NCBI RefSeq assembly: GCF_001426185.1
Contig: NZ_LMRP01000002.1
Span: 62,157-126,156, forward strand
Direction of reading: 5' to 3'
Length of the DNA stretch: 64,000 bases
DNA from: Rhodococcus sp. Leaf247
GTDB taxonomy: Bacteria > Actinomycetota > Actinomycetes > Mycobacteriales > Mycobacteriaceae
A program made the position numbers and the translations under genes. Position 1 is the first letter of the stretch, and each line of letters starts with the position of its first letter. The notes below the pieces were generated by a model. The model did not search any database. It had not been told where the DNA came from and saw nothing but the letters and a program-made list of their open reading frames with translations. Positions 8,843 to 16,514 of the stretch are shown here, in pieces.

Positions 8843-8861
8843 CTAGGTCAGCCTGACCTTG
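8843..8861. promoter_or_regulatory. DtxR/IdeR-type iron box candidate
   Basis: CTAGGTCAGCCTGACCTTG matches 14 of 19 positions of the IdeR/DtxR consensus TTAGGTTAGSCTAACCTAA and contains a perfect 7-1-7 inverted repeat (AGGTCAG C CTGACCT). Its centre is 47 nt before the ATG of the DUF1540 gene, which itself looks leaderless, so the site would lie just upstream of the promoter. IdeR can repress or activate depending on position. The assignment is by consensus similarity only. Confidence 0.5.
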
Positions 8862-8885
8862 CTGGTGGGAACGCTTTTTCAGTAT

Positions 8886-8891
8886 TACCGT
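8886..8891 (+). promoter_or_regulatory. Candidate -10 box TACCGT of the DUF1540 gene
   Basis: The TANNNT hexamer is followed by exactly 7 nt and then the ATG at 8899, the usual geometry of actinobacterial leaderless transcripts. No Shine-Dalgarno sequence is seen before the ATG, which agrees. Confidence 0.45.
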
Positions 8892-8898
8892 CATTGTC

Positions 8899-9198
8899 AT
8901 GACTTCCCTCGAAATGCCCCGCGTCAGTGATTGCAGTGTCAGCGCCTGTTCGTACAACCACGACGGATGCCACGCCTTCGCCATCAATGTCGGAGGCTCG
9001 AACGGAACGGCCGATTGCGGCACGTTCATTCCGCTGAGCACCAAGGGCGGTCTCGAGACCGTCTCCACTCAGGTCGGTGCGTGCCAGCGCGTCGACTGCT
9101 CGTTCAACGACAACCTCGAGTGCAGCGCGGCAGCGGTCCGCATCGGCGCCGGCGAGTCGTCGGACACCGCGAACTGCCTCACCTACAGCAAGGCCTGA
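8899..9198 (+). CDS. Cysteine-rich DUF1540 protein (two repeats)
   Basis: A 99-residue soluble protein with two DUF1540-like repeats. Each has the pattern C....C.[YF]N.[DN]..C.A..I.[VI]G followed by a Cys about 12-15 residues later: first repeat about 12-40 (SDCSVSACSYNHDGC), second about 62-93 (GACQRVDCSFNDNLEC). The regularly spaced cysteines (eight in all) suggest metal binding, but the family has no assigned function that I know. The gene is preceded by an iron-box-like palindrome and a leaderless-type -10 box, so iron-dependent control is plausible. It ends 6 nt before the convergent carboxylesterase. Confidence 0.82.
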   Translation: MTSLEMPRVSDCSVSACSYNHDGCHAFAINVGGSNGTADCGTFIPLSTKGGLETVSTQVGACQRVDCSFNDNLECSAAAVRIGAGESSDTANCLTYSKA

Positions 9199-9204
9199 TC
9201 GACC

Positions 9205-10752
9205 TCAGCTGAAACCGAGGACCTTCTCGCCCCAGATCTCCCGCAGTTCTGCATCGGGGTCCTCCACCAGGGTGTCCCTCGCGTCGATCACCAGGGTGCG
9301 ACGTCGTTCGTCGTAGGGCGCCCAGTGCTTCGAGCCGTCCAGTGCAGCAGGTACCCCGTGCCACGCGAACGCCACCCAGCGTCGCTGAATCCGCCGGGAT
9401 ACCTGCTGCGCGGCCTTGCGCCCTCCGAGCCAGAACGTGGGATCGCGGTCGAAGGTGCCGAAGTTGCCGAACACGTACGGCAACTCGGTGGCGTGACCCG
9501 CACCGATCCGGGCCGCGCGCAGTACCGGAGTGGCGTGGTCGAACCGGTAGACGAAAGTCGGTGACGTGCGGCAGTGCGCCTCGGCGATCCACAGGCTCGG
9601 CATGCGGAAACCCGCGTCTCGCGACAACGCCAGTGCCCCCGCACTCTTCGGGAGATCCGGGTACGCCGCCAGGATCTCGGCGATCCGGGCGGGCGAGAGG
9701 TCCGGATGATCCACCGCGATCGCCTCGAACATGGTGCTGACGGTGTCGGACGTGACCGGCATCAGCGGCGACTTCATCATCCGGAACACCGACGCCTCGT
9801 CGTGGTTCGATCCGATGATCAACGGGATGTCGTGCGCGTACCCCTTCTGGAATGCCGCGACCGGGTAGCGAGGCACCACGTCACCGTCGACGACCGGTGC
9901 GAAACCCAGTGTGCCCGGTACTTTCTCGGGCACCTCGTACACCAGCTTCTCGGCAGCGTCGACCAGTCGCTGGACCGGCAAGGCCCGCAACTCCCCTGCC
10001 CTCTCCGGCGTCAGGTCCACCAGTTCGAGGAAGCGCTCCGCGGCGACGCGTGCTCGCTCGGGTCCGTAGACCGACGTGGCCGGGGCACTCTGCGCGATGG
10101 CCTTGTGGAAGAGGCCCTTCGCTGCGGGAGATGTCATGAGCGTCGTCACCGACGCGCCACCCGACGACTCCCCGAACACCGTGACGTTCGAGGAGTCCCC
10201 ACCGAATGCGTCGATGTTCTCGCGCACCCACGTCAACGCGAAGATCTGGTCGCGCAGACCGATATTGGTCTCGAAGATGTCGTCGTCGGTGCCGAACGAC
10301 GACAGATCCAGCCACCCCAATGCCCCGACGCGGTAGTTCACGGTCACCACGACGACTTCACCGAGGTGAGAGAGGTTGCGGCCGTTGTAGATCCGCTGCG
10401 CCGAGGAACCCAGGACGTACGCCCCGCCGTGGAGCCACACCATGACCGGGCGGCGCACCCCGTCGGGCGTGGGAGCCCAGACGTTGAGCGTCAGACAGTC
10501 CTCGTCGATGGGGATGGACGGATCCATCGGCACCGGACCGTCGCGCCCCTGGGGCGCCATCGCCCCGAAACTCGCTCCGTCGAGAATCCCGGTCCACGGC
10601 TCGGGCGGTCGCGGCGCGCGGAATCGGAGCGGGCCGACGGGCGGAGCCGCGTAGGGAATGCCCTTCCAACTGACGACGTCACCGCGGCCGTGACCACGCA
10701 CGTCACCGTCCCTCGTCGTGATCACGAGGCTGGTCCGGGCTGCGTCAGGCAC
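9205..10752 (-). CDS. Type B carboxylesterase / para-nitrobenzyl esterase family
   Basis: A 515-residue alpha/beta-hydrolase of the carboxylesterase type B family, hydrolysing carboxylic esters in the cytosol. GIPYAAPPVGPLRF, EDCLTLNVW and VWLHGGAYVLGS (oxyanion hole) are intact. The nucleophile is S196 in VFGESSGGAS, and the catalytic histidine is probably in GHATELPYVFG near residue 420. Length is normal. The start is GTG at 10752. No operon partner is evident: the next leftward gene, an SRPBCC protein, ends 24 nt upstream and could be co-transcribed. Natural substrate unknown. Confidence 0.9.
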   Translation of the reverse strand: MPDAARTSLVITTRDGDVRGHGRGDVVSWKGIPYAAPPVGPLRFRAPRPPEPWTGILDGASFGAMAPQGRDGPVPMDPSIPIDEDCLTLNVWAPTPDGVRRPVMVWLHGGAYVLGSSAQRIYNGRNLSHLGEVVVVTVNYRVGALGWLDLSSFGTDDDIFETNIGLRDQIFALTWVRENIDAFGGDSSNVTVFGESSGGASVTTLMTSPAAKGLFHKAIAQSAPATSVYGPERARVAAERFLELVDLTPERAGELRALPVQRLVDAAEKLVYEVPEKVPGTLGFAPVVDGDVVPRYPVAAFQKGYAHDIPLIIGSNHDEASVFRMMKSPLMPVTSDTVSTMFEAIAVDHPDLSPARIAEILAAYPDLPKSAGALALSRDAGFRMPSLWIAEAHCRTSPTFVYRFDHATPVLRAARIGAGHATELPYVFGNFGTFDRDPTFWLGGRKAAQQVSRRIQRRWVAFAWHGVPAALDGSKHWAPYDERRRTLVIDARDTLVEDPDAELREIWGEKVLGFS

Positions 10753-10776
10753 GTCGCCGACGCTACCCGTCGCGAC

Positions 10777-11241
10777 CTACGCCGAGACGAGTCGGCCGAG
10801 GGCGAAGAGGGCCGCCGGCGAGTACGCGAGAACGATCGGCGCCAGACCGTCCACGACCAACCAGGTCTGCGAGCCGGTCCGAGCCTCGTCGACGCCGTGC
10901 TCCAGGGTCAGTCCGGCGCTCCGGGCGCCTATCCATGCCCGCCAGGACCAGACCCGAGCGGACTCGTCCACGGACAAGACCTCGAACGACACCCGAATTC
11001 CCAGCGGTCCACGCACGGTGCCCGTCGTCCCTGCTGCGAGACGAGGAGTAGACGCGTCGACACCGAGTATCTGCGGCGCCCACGTCGGCCACAGCGAGAT
11101 GTCCATGTACCGCTCCCACGCGACGGCCACCGACGCGTCACCACGCCGCCGCAGAGTCTTCTTCATGCGCACGGGATTCACCACGGGACCCGGGGTCAAA
11201 CCGACGACGGTCGAACGCCCGGGTTCAGTTCCGCTGCGCAA
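10777..11241 (-). CDS. SRPBCC (START/polyketide cyclase-like) family protein
   Basis: A protein of up to 154 residues with a probable helix-grip fold: after MKKTLRRRGDASVAVAWERYMDI.. come WPTWAPQILGVD, AGTTGTVRGPLGIRVSFEVLSVDE and WSWRAWIG....LTLEHGVDE, an arrangement typical of SRPBCC lipid- or hydrophobic-ligand-binding proteins. The start is uncertain: a TTG at 11241 gives the longest form, while the ATG at 11166 begins at the first conserved strand. It lies directly upstream of the carboxylesterase on the same strand. No specific ligand can be proposed. Confidence 0.62.
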   Translation of the reverse strand: MRSGTEPGRSTVVGLTPGPVVNPVRMKKTLRRRGDASVAVAWERYMDISLWPTWAPQILGVDASTPRLAAGTTGTVRGPLGIRVSFEVLSVDESARVWSWRAWIGARSAGLTLEHGVDEARTGSQTWLVVDGLAPIVLAYSPAALFALGRLVSA

Positions 11242-11328
11242 TGGCCGGGCGTAGTGTCCGAAACTGACTTCACTATCTTCGCCATCGACCGTCAGTGGCC
11301 GGTGGCCGACATGTAGGCGGCGACAAGG

Positions 11329-12726
11329 ATGACCACTCAGGCGTCAGCCAATCACACGGCAAAAGTCATCGGCGTGACCATCGCGGCGGCGGTCGGCGGC
11401 TTTCTCTTCGGTTTCGACAGTTCCGTCATCAACGGCGCCGTGGACTCGATCCAGGGCAAGTTCGCTCTCGGCGAGTTCCTCACCGGTTTCACCGTTGCCA
11501 TCGCTCTTCTCGGATGCGCCGCGGGCGCCTGGTTCGCCGGCGGCCTGGCCGACAGGTGGGGCCGCAAGAAGGTGATGCTGCTGGGCTCGGCCCTCTTCAT
11601 CATCTCCTCGGTCGGATCGGGTCTGGCGTTCAGCGTCCCCGACCTCATGCTGTGGCGCGTTCTCGGCGGACTCGGCATCGGCATCGCGTCGGTGATCGCT
11701 CCGGCGTACATCGCGGAGATCTCCCCGGCACGCATGCGAGGCAGCCTCGCATCGCTCCAGCAGCTGGCGATCACCATCGGTATCTTCGCGGCTCTGCTGT
11801 CCGACGCCGTGTTGGCGGACCGCGCCGACGGAGCGTCGAACGATCTGTGGCTGGGCCTCGAGGCATGGCGGTGGATGTTCATCGTCGGTGTCATCCCCGC
11901 CGTCGTGTACGGCGTTCTCGCCCTGCTCATTCCGGAATCTCCCCGGTACCTCGTCGGAAAGCATCTGGACGAGGAAGCTGCCGAGATCCTCGCCAACATC
12001 ACCGGTGAGAAGCACCCGAACGAACGTATCCACGAGATCCGTCTGACCCTGCGCAAGGAGCAGAAGTCCTCGTTCGCCGACATCCGCGGGCCGCGGTTCG
12101 GTCTTCAGCCGCTGGTCTGGGTCGGCATCATCATGGCGGTGCTGCAGCAGTTCGTCGGCATCAACGCGATCTTCTACTACTCCACCACGCTGTGGAAGTC
12201 GGTCGGCTTCAGCGAGAGCCAGTCGTTCACGACCTCCGTCATCACGTCGATCATCAACGTGGCCATGACGTTCGTCGCCATCCTCTTCGTCGACCGGGTC
12301 GGTCGACGAAACCTGTTGATGGCAGGTTCCATCGGTATGTTCGTCGGCCTGCTCATGGCTGCCGTCGCGTTCTCCCAGCAGATCGGAAGCGGCGACGACG
12401 TCTCGCTTCCCGACCCCTGGGGCGTGGTCGCCCTGATCGGTGCGAACCTGTTCGTCATCTTCTTCGCGTCGACCTGGGGCCCGATCATGTGGGTCCTGCT
12501 CGGCGAGATGTTCCCGAACCGGATGCGCGCCATGGCACTCGGTATCGGTACGGCCGCCAACTGGGTGGCCAACTTCGTGATCTCCCTGACCTTCCCGTCC
12601 CTGACCGAGATGGTGGGACTGTCCATCGTCTACGGCGGGTTCGCGGCCTTCGCCGCCGTCTCGTTCTTCTTCGTCAAGGCGAAGATCCCGGAGACGAAGG
12701 GCATGGAGCTCGAAGACATGAAGTAG
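11329..12726 (+). CDS. Sugar porter family MFS transporter
   Basis: A 465-residue, 12-helix major facilitator of the sugar porter family (XylE/GalP/GLUT-like), importing a monosaccharide with protons. Signatures seen: GGFLFGFDSSVINGA in helix 1, GGLADRWGRKK between helices 2 and 3, RVLGGLGIGIAS, PESPRYLVGK after helix 6, QQFVGINAIFYYS in helix 7, VDRVGRR between helices 8 and 9 and a terminal PETKG. Length is typical. A hairpin at 12745-12780 closes the unit. No sugar catabolic genes are adjacent, so the sugar is not predictable. Confidence 0.9.
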   Translation: MTTQASANHTAKVIGVTIAAAVGGFLFGFDSSVINGAVDSIQGKFALGEFLTGFTVAIALLGCAAGAWFAGGLADRWGRKKVMLLGSALFIISSVGSGLAFSVPDLMLWRVLGGLGIGIASVIAPAYIAEISPARMRGSLASLQQLAITIGIFAALLSDAVLADRADGASNDLWLGLEAWRWMFIVGVIPAVVYGVLALLIPESPRYLVGKHLDEEAAEILANITGEKHPNERIHEIRLTLRKEQKSSFADIRGPRFGLQPLVWVGIIMAVLQQFVGINAIFYYSTTLWKSVGFSESQSFTTSVITSIINVAMTFVAILFVDRVGRRNLLMAGSIGMFVGLLMAAVAFSQQIGSGDDVSLPDPWGVVALIGANLFVIFFASTWGPIMWVLLGEMFPNRMRAMALGIGTAANWVANFVISLTFPSLTEMVGLSIVYGGFAAFAAVSFFFVKAKIPETKGMELEDMK

Positions 12727-12744
12727 TCCCTCCCGCTCACCACT

Positions 12745-12780
12745 ACCGGCCTCCCTTTGCTCATCCGAGGGGAGGCCGGT
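12745..12780 (+). terminator. Stem-loop after the sugar porter gene
   Basis: ACCGGCCTCCC (12745-12755) pairs perfectly with GGGAGGCCGGT (12770-12780) around a 14-nt loop, 19 nt after the transporter stop. No strong T-run follows, as is common for actinobacterial intrinsic terminators. It separates the transporter from the TPP riboswitch. Confidence 0.7.
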
Positions 12781-12798
12781 GTTATGGTCGGCGAGTTC

Positions 12799-12877
12799 TG
12801 ACACGGGGTGCTTCGCGTAGCGAGGCTGAGATGACACCCGAGAACCTGATGCAGGTAATTCTGACGAAGGGATGTCA
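12799..12877 (+). ncRNA. TPP riboswitch (THI element)
   Basis: All conserved blocks of the thiamine pyrophosphate aptamer are present: ACGGGGTGC, GGCTGAGATGACACCC, GAACCTGATGCAGGTAAT and ACGAAGGGA, closed by TGACA...TGTCA as the P1 stem. The 3' strand carries AAGGGA (12867-12872), 10 nt before the tenA ATG at 12883. The likely mechanism is therefore direct hiding of the ribosome site on TPP binding (translational control). It would repress tenA and the coupled ABC importer when thiamine is plentiful. Confidence 0.95.
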
Positions 12878-12882
12878 CGGCC

Positions 12883-13623
12883 ATGACGCCGTACGACCAT
12901 GCGGTCGACGCTGCCTCCACCGCGGATGCAGCCGACCACGCACGCTTCACCGACCACCTCTGGGACCGCACCGCCGGGCTCCGCGCCCGCATCGACGACC
13001 TGGAGTTCCTGACCCGACTCGGTGACGGCACGCTGCCGGTTGCCTCGTTCCGGACGTACATCGAGCAGGACGGCCTGTACCTCGAGGGGTACGCCAAGGC
13101 GTTGGCCATCCTGTCCTCCCGCGCGGTGGACCCCGAGGCGGGCGCTTTCTGGGCGACGTCCGCGGCGACCGCGGCGGTCGTCGAGAAGTCGCTGCACACC
13201 AGCCTTCTTGCCGACGACGCCCTGGGCGGCGCCTCGGACGTTCCCGTCGAGCACAGTCAGGCCTGCCTGGGATACGTCTCGTTCCTGACGGCCACCGCCG
13301 CGACGGACACGTACGCCGTCGGCGCGGCGGCCGCGCTGCCGTGCTTCTGGATCTACGCCGAGGTGGGCCGCGGACTGGCGGCATCGGCGCGCGCCGTACT
13401 CGATGCCGATCCCGGTCATCCCTACGCCCGGTGGGTGACTACCTACGACGCCGAGGACTTCCAGACGTCCGCCGCCCGCGCCCGCGAACTCGTCGACGAG
13501 GCAGCAGCGGTCGCCGGGGATGCGGAACGACAGCGGATGACCACGGCGTTCACGATCGCGATGCGCTACGAACTGCTGTTCTGGGACACGGCCCTGAACA
13601 CGACACCCTGGCCCGCCGCGTGA
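12883..13623 (+). CDS. tenA: TenA-family aminopyrimidine aminohydrolase (thiaminase II)
   Basis: A 246-residue all-helical TenA enzyme. TenA hydrolyses aminopyrimidines such as formylaminopyrimidine-derived 4-amino-5-aminomethyl-2-methylpyrimidine to HMP for thiamine salvage. Key residues by comparison with the Bacillus enzyme: Asp in YIEQDGLYL (D63), the catalytic Cys in LPCFWIYAEVG (C154) and a Glu in RYELLFWDTA near the C-terminus. It stands directly behind a TPP riboswitch and overlaps the ABC substrate-binding gene by GTGA, indicating a riboswitch-controlled salvage operon with its own importer. Confidence 0.93.
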   Translation: MTPYDHAVDAASTADAADHARFTDHLWDRTAGLRARIDDLEFLTRLGDGTLPVASFRTYIEQDGLYLEGYAKALAILSSRAVDPEAGAFWATSAATAAVVEKSLHTSLLADDALGGASDVPVEHSQACLGYVSFLTATAATDTYAVGAAAALPCFWIYAEVGRGLAASARAVLDADPGHPYARWVTTYDAEDFQTSAARARELVDEAAAVAGDAERQRMTTAFTIAMRYELLFWDTALNTTPWPAA

Positions 13624-14630
13624 GGCGCCTCGCGGCTCTCGTCGCCGCCGTCGTCGCCGCCGGGTCGCTCACCGCGTGCGCGTCCTCGGGCGCGTCGGAT
13701 GCGAACACCATTCGCTTCGCGCTCGACTGGACCCCCAATACCAACCACACGGGCCTGTTCGTCGCCGAGCAGGAGGGGTACTTCGCCGACGCGGGCCTGA
13801 ACGTGGAGATCCTGCCGTACAACTCGACGTCGCCGGACACGCTGATCGACTCGGGCAACGCAGAATTCGGGATCAGCTTCCAGAGCTCCGCGACGTACGC
13901 TCGCGCCGCCGGGGCGAAGGTCACCTCCGTCATGGCGCCGTTGCAGCACTGGGCCACCGGGATCGGAGTCCGCGCCGACCGGCCCGACATCGGCAGCCCG
14001 CGGGACCTGGACGGTCGGACCTACGCCGGATTCGGCGACGCCGGCGAGAGCGCCTCGCTCGAGCAGGTCATCCGGAACGACGGTGGCACCGGAAAATTCG
14101 AGACGGTCGTGCTCGGAACGTCCGCCTACGAGGCCGTCTACTCCGGCACCGCCGACTTCACCGTGTCCTACTTCGCGTGGGAGGGTCTCGAAGCAGAACA
14201 CGCCGGCACCCCCATGAAGTACTTCGACTACACCGACTACGGATTCCCCGACTCCTACGCCATCGTCGTCGACGGCGGTGACGACTGGATGGCCGAGCAC
14301 CCCGACGAGGCACGGAAGTTCGTGCAGGCACTGCAGAAGGGCTACCAGAAAGCTGCCGACGATCCCGATGCCGGCGCACGCGATCTGATCGCGGCGAATC
14401 CGGGAGCGTTCACCGACGAGGACCTGGTGTACGAGAGCCAGAAGATGTTGGCGGACAAGTACATGCTGGACGAGAACGGGCGCGTCGGAACCCAGACGCT
14501 CGAGCGCTGGACGGGTTACTCCAAGTTCCTCTTCGACGCCGGAGTCCTGGCGGGCCCGGACGGGTCGCCCGTGACCAGCGAACCGGACTGGTCGACGTAT
14601 TTCACGAACGAGTATCTCGATCAGGGCTGA
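13620..14630 (+). CDS. ABC importer substrate-binding lipoprotein, NMT1/THI5-like (ThiY type)
   Basis: A 336-residue exported lipoprotein: signal helix and lipobox LTAC (C20), then an NMT1/THI5-like fold (IRFALDWTPNTNHTGLFVAEQEGYF, ILPYNSTSP, FGISFQ). The opening LDWTPNTNHTG is typical of ThiY-like proteins that bind formylaminopyrimidine or related thiamine-pyrimidine fragments. GTG start at 13620 overlaps the tenA stop by 4 nt. With the permease and ATPase downstream and the TPP riboswitch upstream, uptake of a thiamine-pyrimidine precursor is the best-supported role; the exact ligand is inferred. Confidence 0.88.
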   Translation: MRRLAALVAAVVAAGSLTACASSGASDANTIRFALDWTPNTNHTGLFVAEQEGYFADAGLNVEILPYNSTSPDTLIDSGNAEFGISFQSSATYARAAGAKVTSVMAPLQHWATGIGVRADRPDIGSPRDLDGRTYAGFGDAGESASLEQVIRNDGGTGKFETVVLGTSAYEAVYSGTADFTVSYFAWEGLEAEHAGTPMKYFDYTDYGFPDSYAIVVDGGDDWMAEHPDEARKFVQALQKGYQKAADDPDAGARDLIAANPGAFTDEDLVYESQKMLADKYMLDENGRVGTQTLERWTGYSKFLFDAGVLAGPDGSPVTSEPDWSTYFTNEYLDQG

Positions 14631-14640
14631 CCGAGCGGCC

Positions 14641-15414
14641 ATGACGTCCGAGCGATTCCGGCGGTTCGGTCCGGCGCTGCTGCTCGCGGGCGGACTCGTC
14701 GCGTTCTGGCAGGTGTACGTCGTCGTGAGCGGCATCTCCCCGCGGGTCCTGCCGTCACCGTCGCGCGTGGTGTCGCAAGGCTGGGCGAACCGCGACGTCA
14801 TCGCCGGTCATGCCGCGTCGACGATCCAGGTCACGCTTCTGGGTTTCGCCGTGTCGCTGGCGGTGTCCTGGGTCATCGCGACGTGTGTCGACTTCTCCCC
14901 CTGGCTGCGGCGTGCGCTCGTGCCGCTCCTGGTCGTCTCGCAGACCCTTCCCGTCATCGCTATCGCACCGCTGATGATCATCTGGTTCGGATTCGGGATA
15001 GCGCCCAAGCTCCTCGTCATCGCGCTGGTGACGTTCTTCCCGATGACTCTGGGTCTGATCGAAGGGTTCGCCTCGGCGGACAAGGAATCCGATGCGCTGC
15101 TGCGCAGCATGGGCGCCTCCCGTCGCCAACAGTTCCGCTACGTCCGCGTACCGTCCGCACTGCCCCGGTTCTTCACGGCTCTGCGTATCGGCATCACGTA
15201 CGCCGTGGTCGGTGCGGTGTTCTCCGAATACGTCGGAGCCACATCGGGTCTGGGGATCTACATGGCCCAGCAGAAGAACTCCTTCCGGACCGACCTGGTA
15301 CTCGCCGCGGTTCTGGTGACGGCGGTCTGCAGCATCGTCCTGTTCCTGCTGACCTACGTCGCGGAGCGCCTCGTCGCTCCGTGGGCACTGACGGCGAAGG
15401 CGGTCGATCGATGA
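14641..15414 (+). CDS. ABC importer permease (ThiX type)
   Basis: A 257-residue inner-membrane permease with about six predicted helices of the BPD_transp_1 (SsuC/TauC/ThiX) type. The ATPase-coupling EAA loop is seen around ADKESDALLRSMGASRRQQFRYVRVPSALP. Adjacent PVIAIAPLMIIWFGFG is typical of this subfamily. It starts 10 nt after the binding-protein gene and its TGA overlaps the ATG of the ATPase. It should form the membrane channel of the thiamine-pyrimidine importer of the TPP-regulated operon. Confidence 0.88.
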   Translation: MTSERFRRFGPALLLAGGLVAFWQVYVVVSGISPRVLPSPSRVVSQGWANRDVIAGHAASTIQVTLLGFAVSLAVSWVIATCVDFSPWLRRALVPLLVVSQTLPVIAIAPLMIIWFGFGIAPKLLVIALVTFFPMTLGLIEGFASADKESDALLRSMGASRRQQFRYVRVPSALPRFFTALRIGITYAVVGAVFSEYVGATSGLGIYMAQQKNSFRTDLVLAAVLVTAVCSIVLFLLTYVAERLVAPWALTAKAVDR

Positions 15415-16166
15415 CGACACCGGTGGTCGATCTGCGCTCGGTGATCAAGTCCTACCCGGGCACTCCGGTACTCGACGGGATCGACCTGGCGGTGGACGAA
15501 GGACAGTTCGTCTCCGTCATCGGTCCCAGCGGCTGCGGCAAGAGCACACTGTTCGCACTGTTGGCCGGACTCGAACCAGCCGACAGCGGAACCGTTCTCA
15601 CACCGCGGTGCGCCTACATGCCACAGAAGGACCTGCTGTTCCCGTGGCGGTCGATCCTGGGCAACACGACACTCGGCCTCGAAGTCCAGGGTGTCTCCCG
15701 TTCGGACGCCGAGGCTCGCGCGCGAGCCCTGTTCCCGGTGTTCGGTCTCGACGGCGTCGAGGATTCCTCTCCTGCAGCACTGTCCGGCGGCATGCGCCAA
15801 CGCGCAGCCCTCCTGCGCACGGTCGTGCAGGATCGCGACGTCCTCCTGCTGGACGAGCCGTTCGGCGCACTCGACTCCCTGACCCGGACCTCGATGCAGG
15901 ACTGGCTGCAGGAGGTGTGGCAGCAGTACCGGTGGACGGTCCTGATGATCACCCACGACATCCGCGAAGCCGTTCTGCTGTCCGATCGCGTCGTCGTGCT
16001 CTCCCCTCGGCCCGCCCGGGTGGTCGCCGACCTGACCATCGACCTCCCCCGGCCACGTCCGGTCGAGACGACGACCACGCCGGAATTCGCGGCCTACGAG
16101 CGCCGGCTGCTGGAGGCCCTGCACCTCGGTCGATCGAGCGACACACGCCGCCGCGGGACGCGGTAA
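15411..16166 (+). CDS. ABC importer ATPase (ThiZ type)
   Basis: A 251-residue ABC ATPase of the SsuB/TauB/ThiZ group. Walker A GPSGCGKST, Q-loop around YMPQKDLLFPW, signature LSGGMRQR, Walker B VLLLDEPFGALD and H-loop MITHDIREA are all intact, so the subunit should be active. ATG at 15411 overlaps the permease stop (ATGA). It is the last gene of the riboswitch-tenA-importer operon; its stop codon coincides with a TAACTT hexamer that may drive the next gene. Confidence 0.9.
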   Translation: MTTPVVDLRSVIKSYPGTPVLDGIDLAVDEGQFVSVIGPSGCGKSTLFALLAGLEPADSGTVLTPRCAYMPQKDLLFPWRSILGNTTLGLEVQGVSRSDAEARARALFPVFGLDGVEDSSPAALSGGMRQRAALLRTVVQDRDVLLLDEPFGALDSLTRTSMQDWLQEVWQQYRWTVLMITHDIREAVLLSDRVVVLSPRPARVVADLTIDLPRPRPVETTTTPEFAAYERRLLEALHLGRSSDTRRRGTR

Positions 16167-16169
16167 CTT
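16164..16169 (+). promoter_or_regulatory. Candidate -10 box TAACTT (leaderless GNAT gene)
   Basis: TANNNT hexamer exactly 7 nt before the ATG at 16177, overlapping the stop codon of the ABC ATPase. No Shine-Dalgarno sequence is visible before the ATG, so a leaderless transcript is likely. Confidence 0.45.
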
Positions 16170-16176
16170 CGATGTC

Positions 16177-16473
16177 ATGGCTTCGGACAAGGACACCCCG
16201 CGCGTCGAGCATCATCCCGAGCGACAGCGCTTCGAGATTCTGATCGGCGACGAGGTCGCCGGATTCGCCGAGTACCGCCAGAGCTCACCGACCGTCCGGG
16301 ACTTCGACCACACGGTCACGGACCCGAAGTTCCGTGGTCGGGGGCTCGCCGCGATCCTGGTCGGACATGCCCTGGACGACACGCGTGCCGCCGGGTCGAC
16401 GGTCGTCGCGTCGTGCTCGTACGTGCATCACTTCATCGAGACGCACGAGCAGTACGCGGACCTCGTCACCTAG
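16177..16473 (+). CDS. Small GNAT-fold N-acetyltransferase (YjdJ-like)
   Basis: A 98-residue minimal GNAT protein. The acetyl-CoA-binding loop is FRGRGLAAILVGHALDDTRAAG (about 49-70), preceded by DFDHTVTDPKF, and the C-terminal half has the S.C.YVHHFIETHEQYADLV pattern seen in the short YjdJ/COG2388 group. Members are small cytosolic proteins whose substrates are mostly unknown. It begins 11 nt after the ABC operon but appears to have its own leaderless promoter. Confidence 0.82.
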   Translation: MASDKDTPRVEHHPERQRFEILIGDEVAGFAEYRQSSPTVRDFDHTVTDPKFRGRGLAAILVGHALDDTRAAGSTVVASCSYVHHFIETHEQYADLVT

Positions 16474-16501
16474 TCCGCGCAAACGTGTCGGTGGGGCGGG
16501 T

Positions 16502-16507
16502 TAGCGT
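16502..16507 (+). promoter_or_regulatory. Candidate -10 box TAGCGT (leaderless gene at 16515)
   Basis: TANNNT hexamer 7 nt before the ATG at 16515, with no ribosome site in between. Confidence 0.42.
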
Positions 16508-16514
16508 CGGCGAC

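Noticed and set aside
11344-13419. A 691-codon leftward open frame
   Set aside because: It lies antisense to the sugar porter, TPP riboswitch and tenA, which have clear family motifs; its sequence is low-complexity and Arg/Asp/Glu-rich, as expected of an antisense frame in GC-rich DNA.
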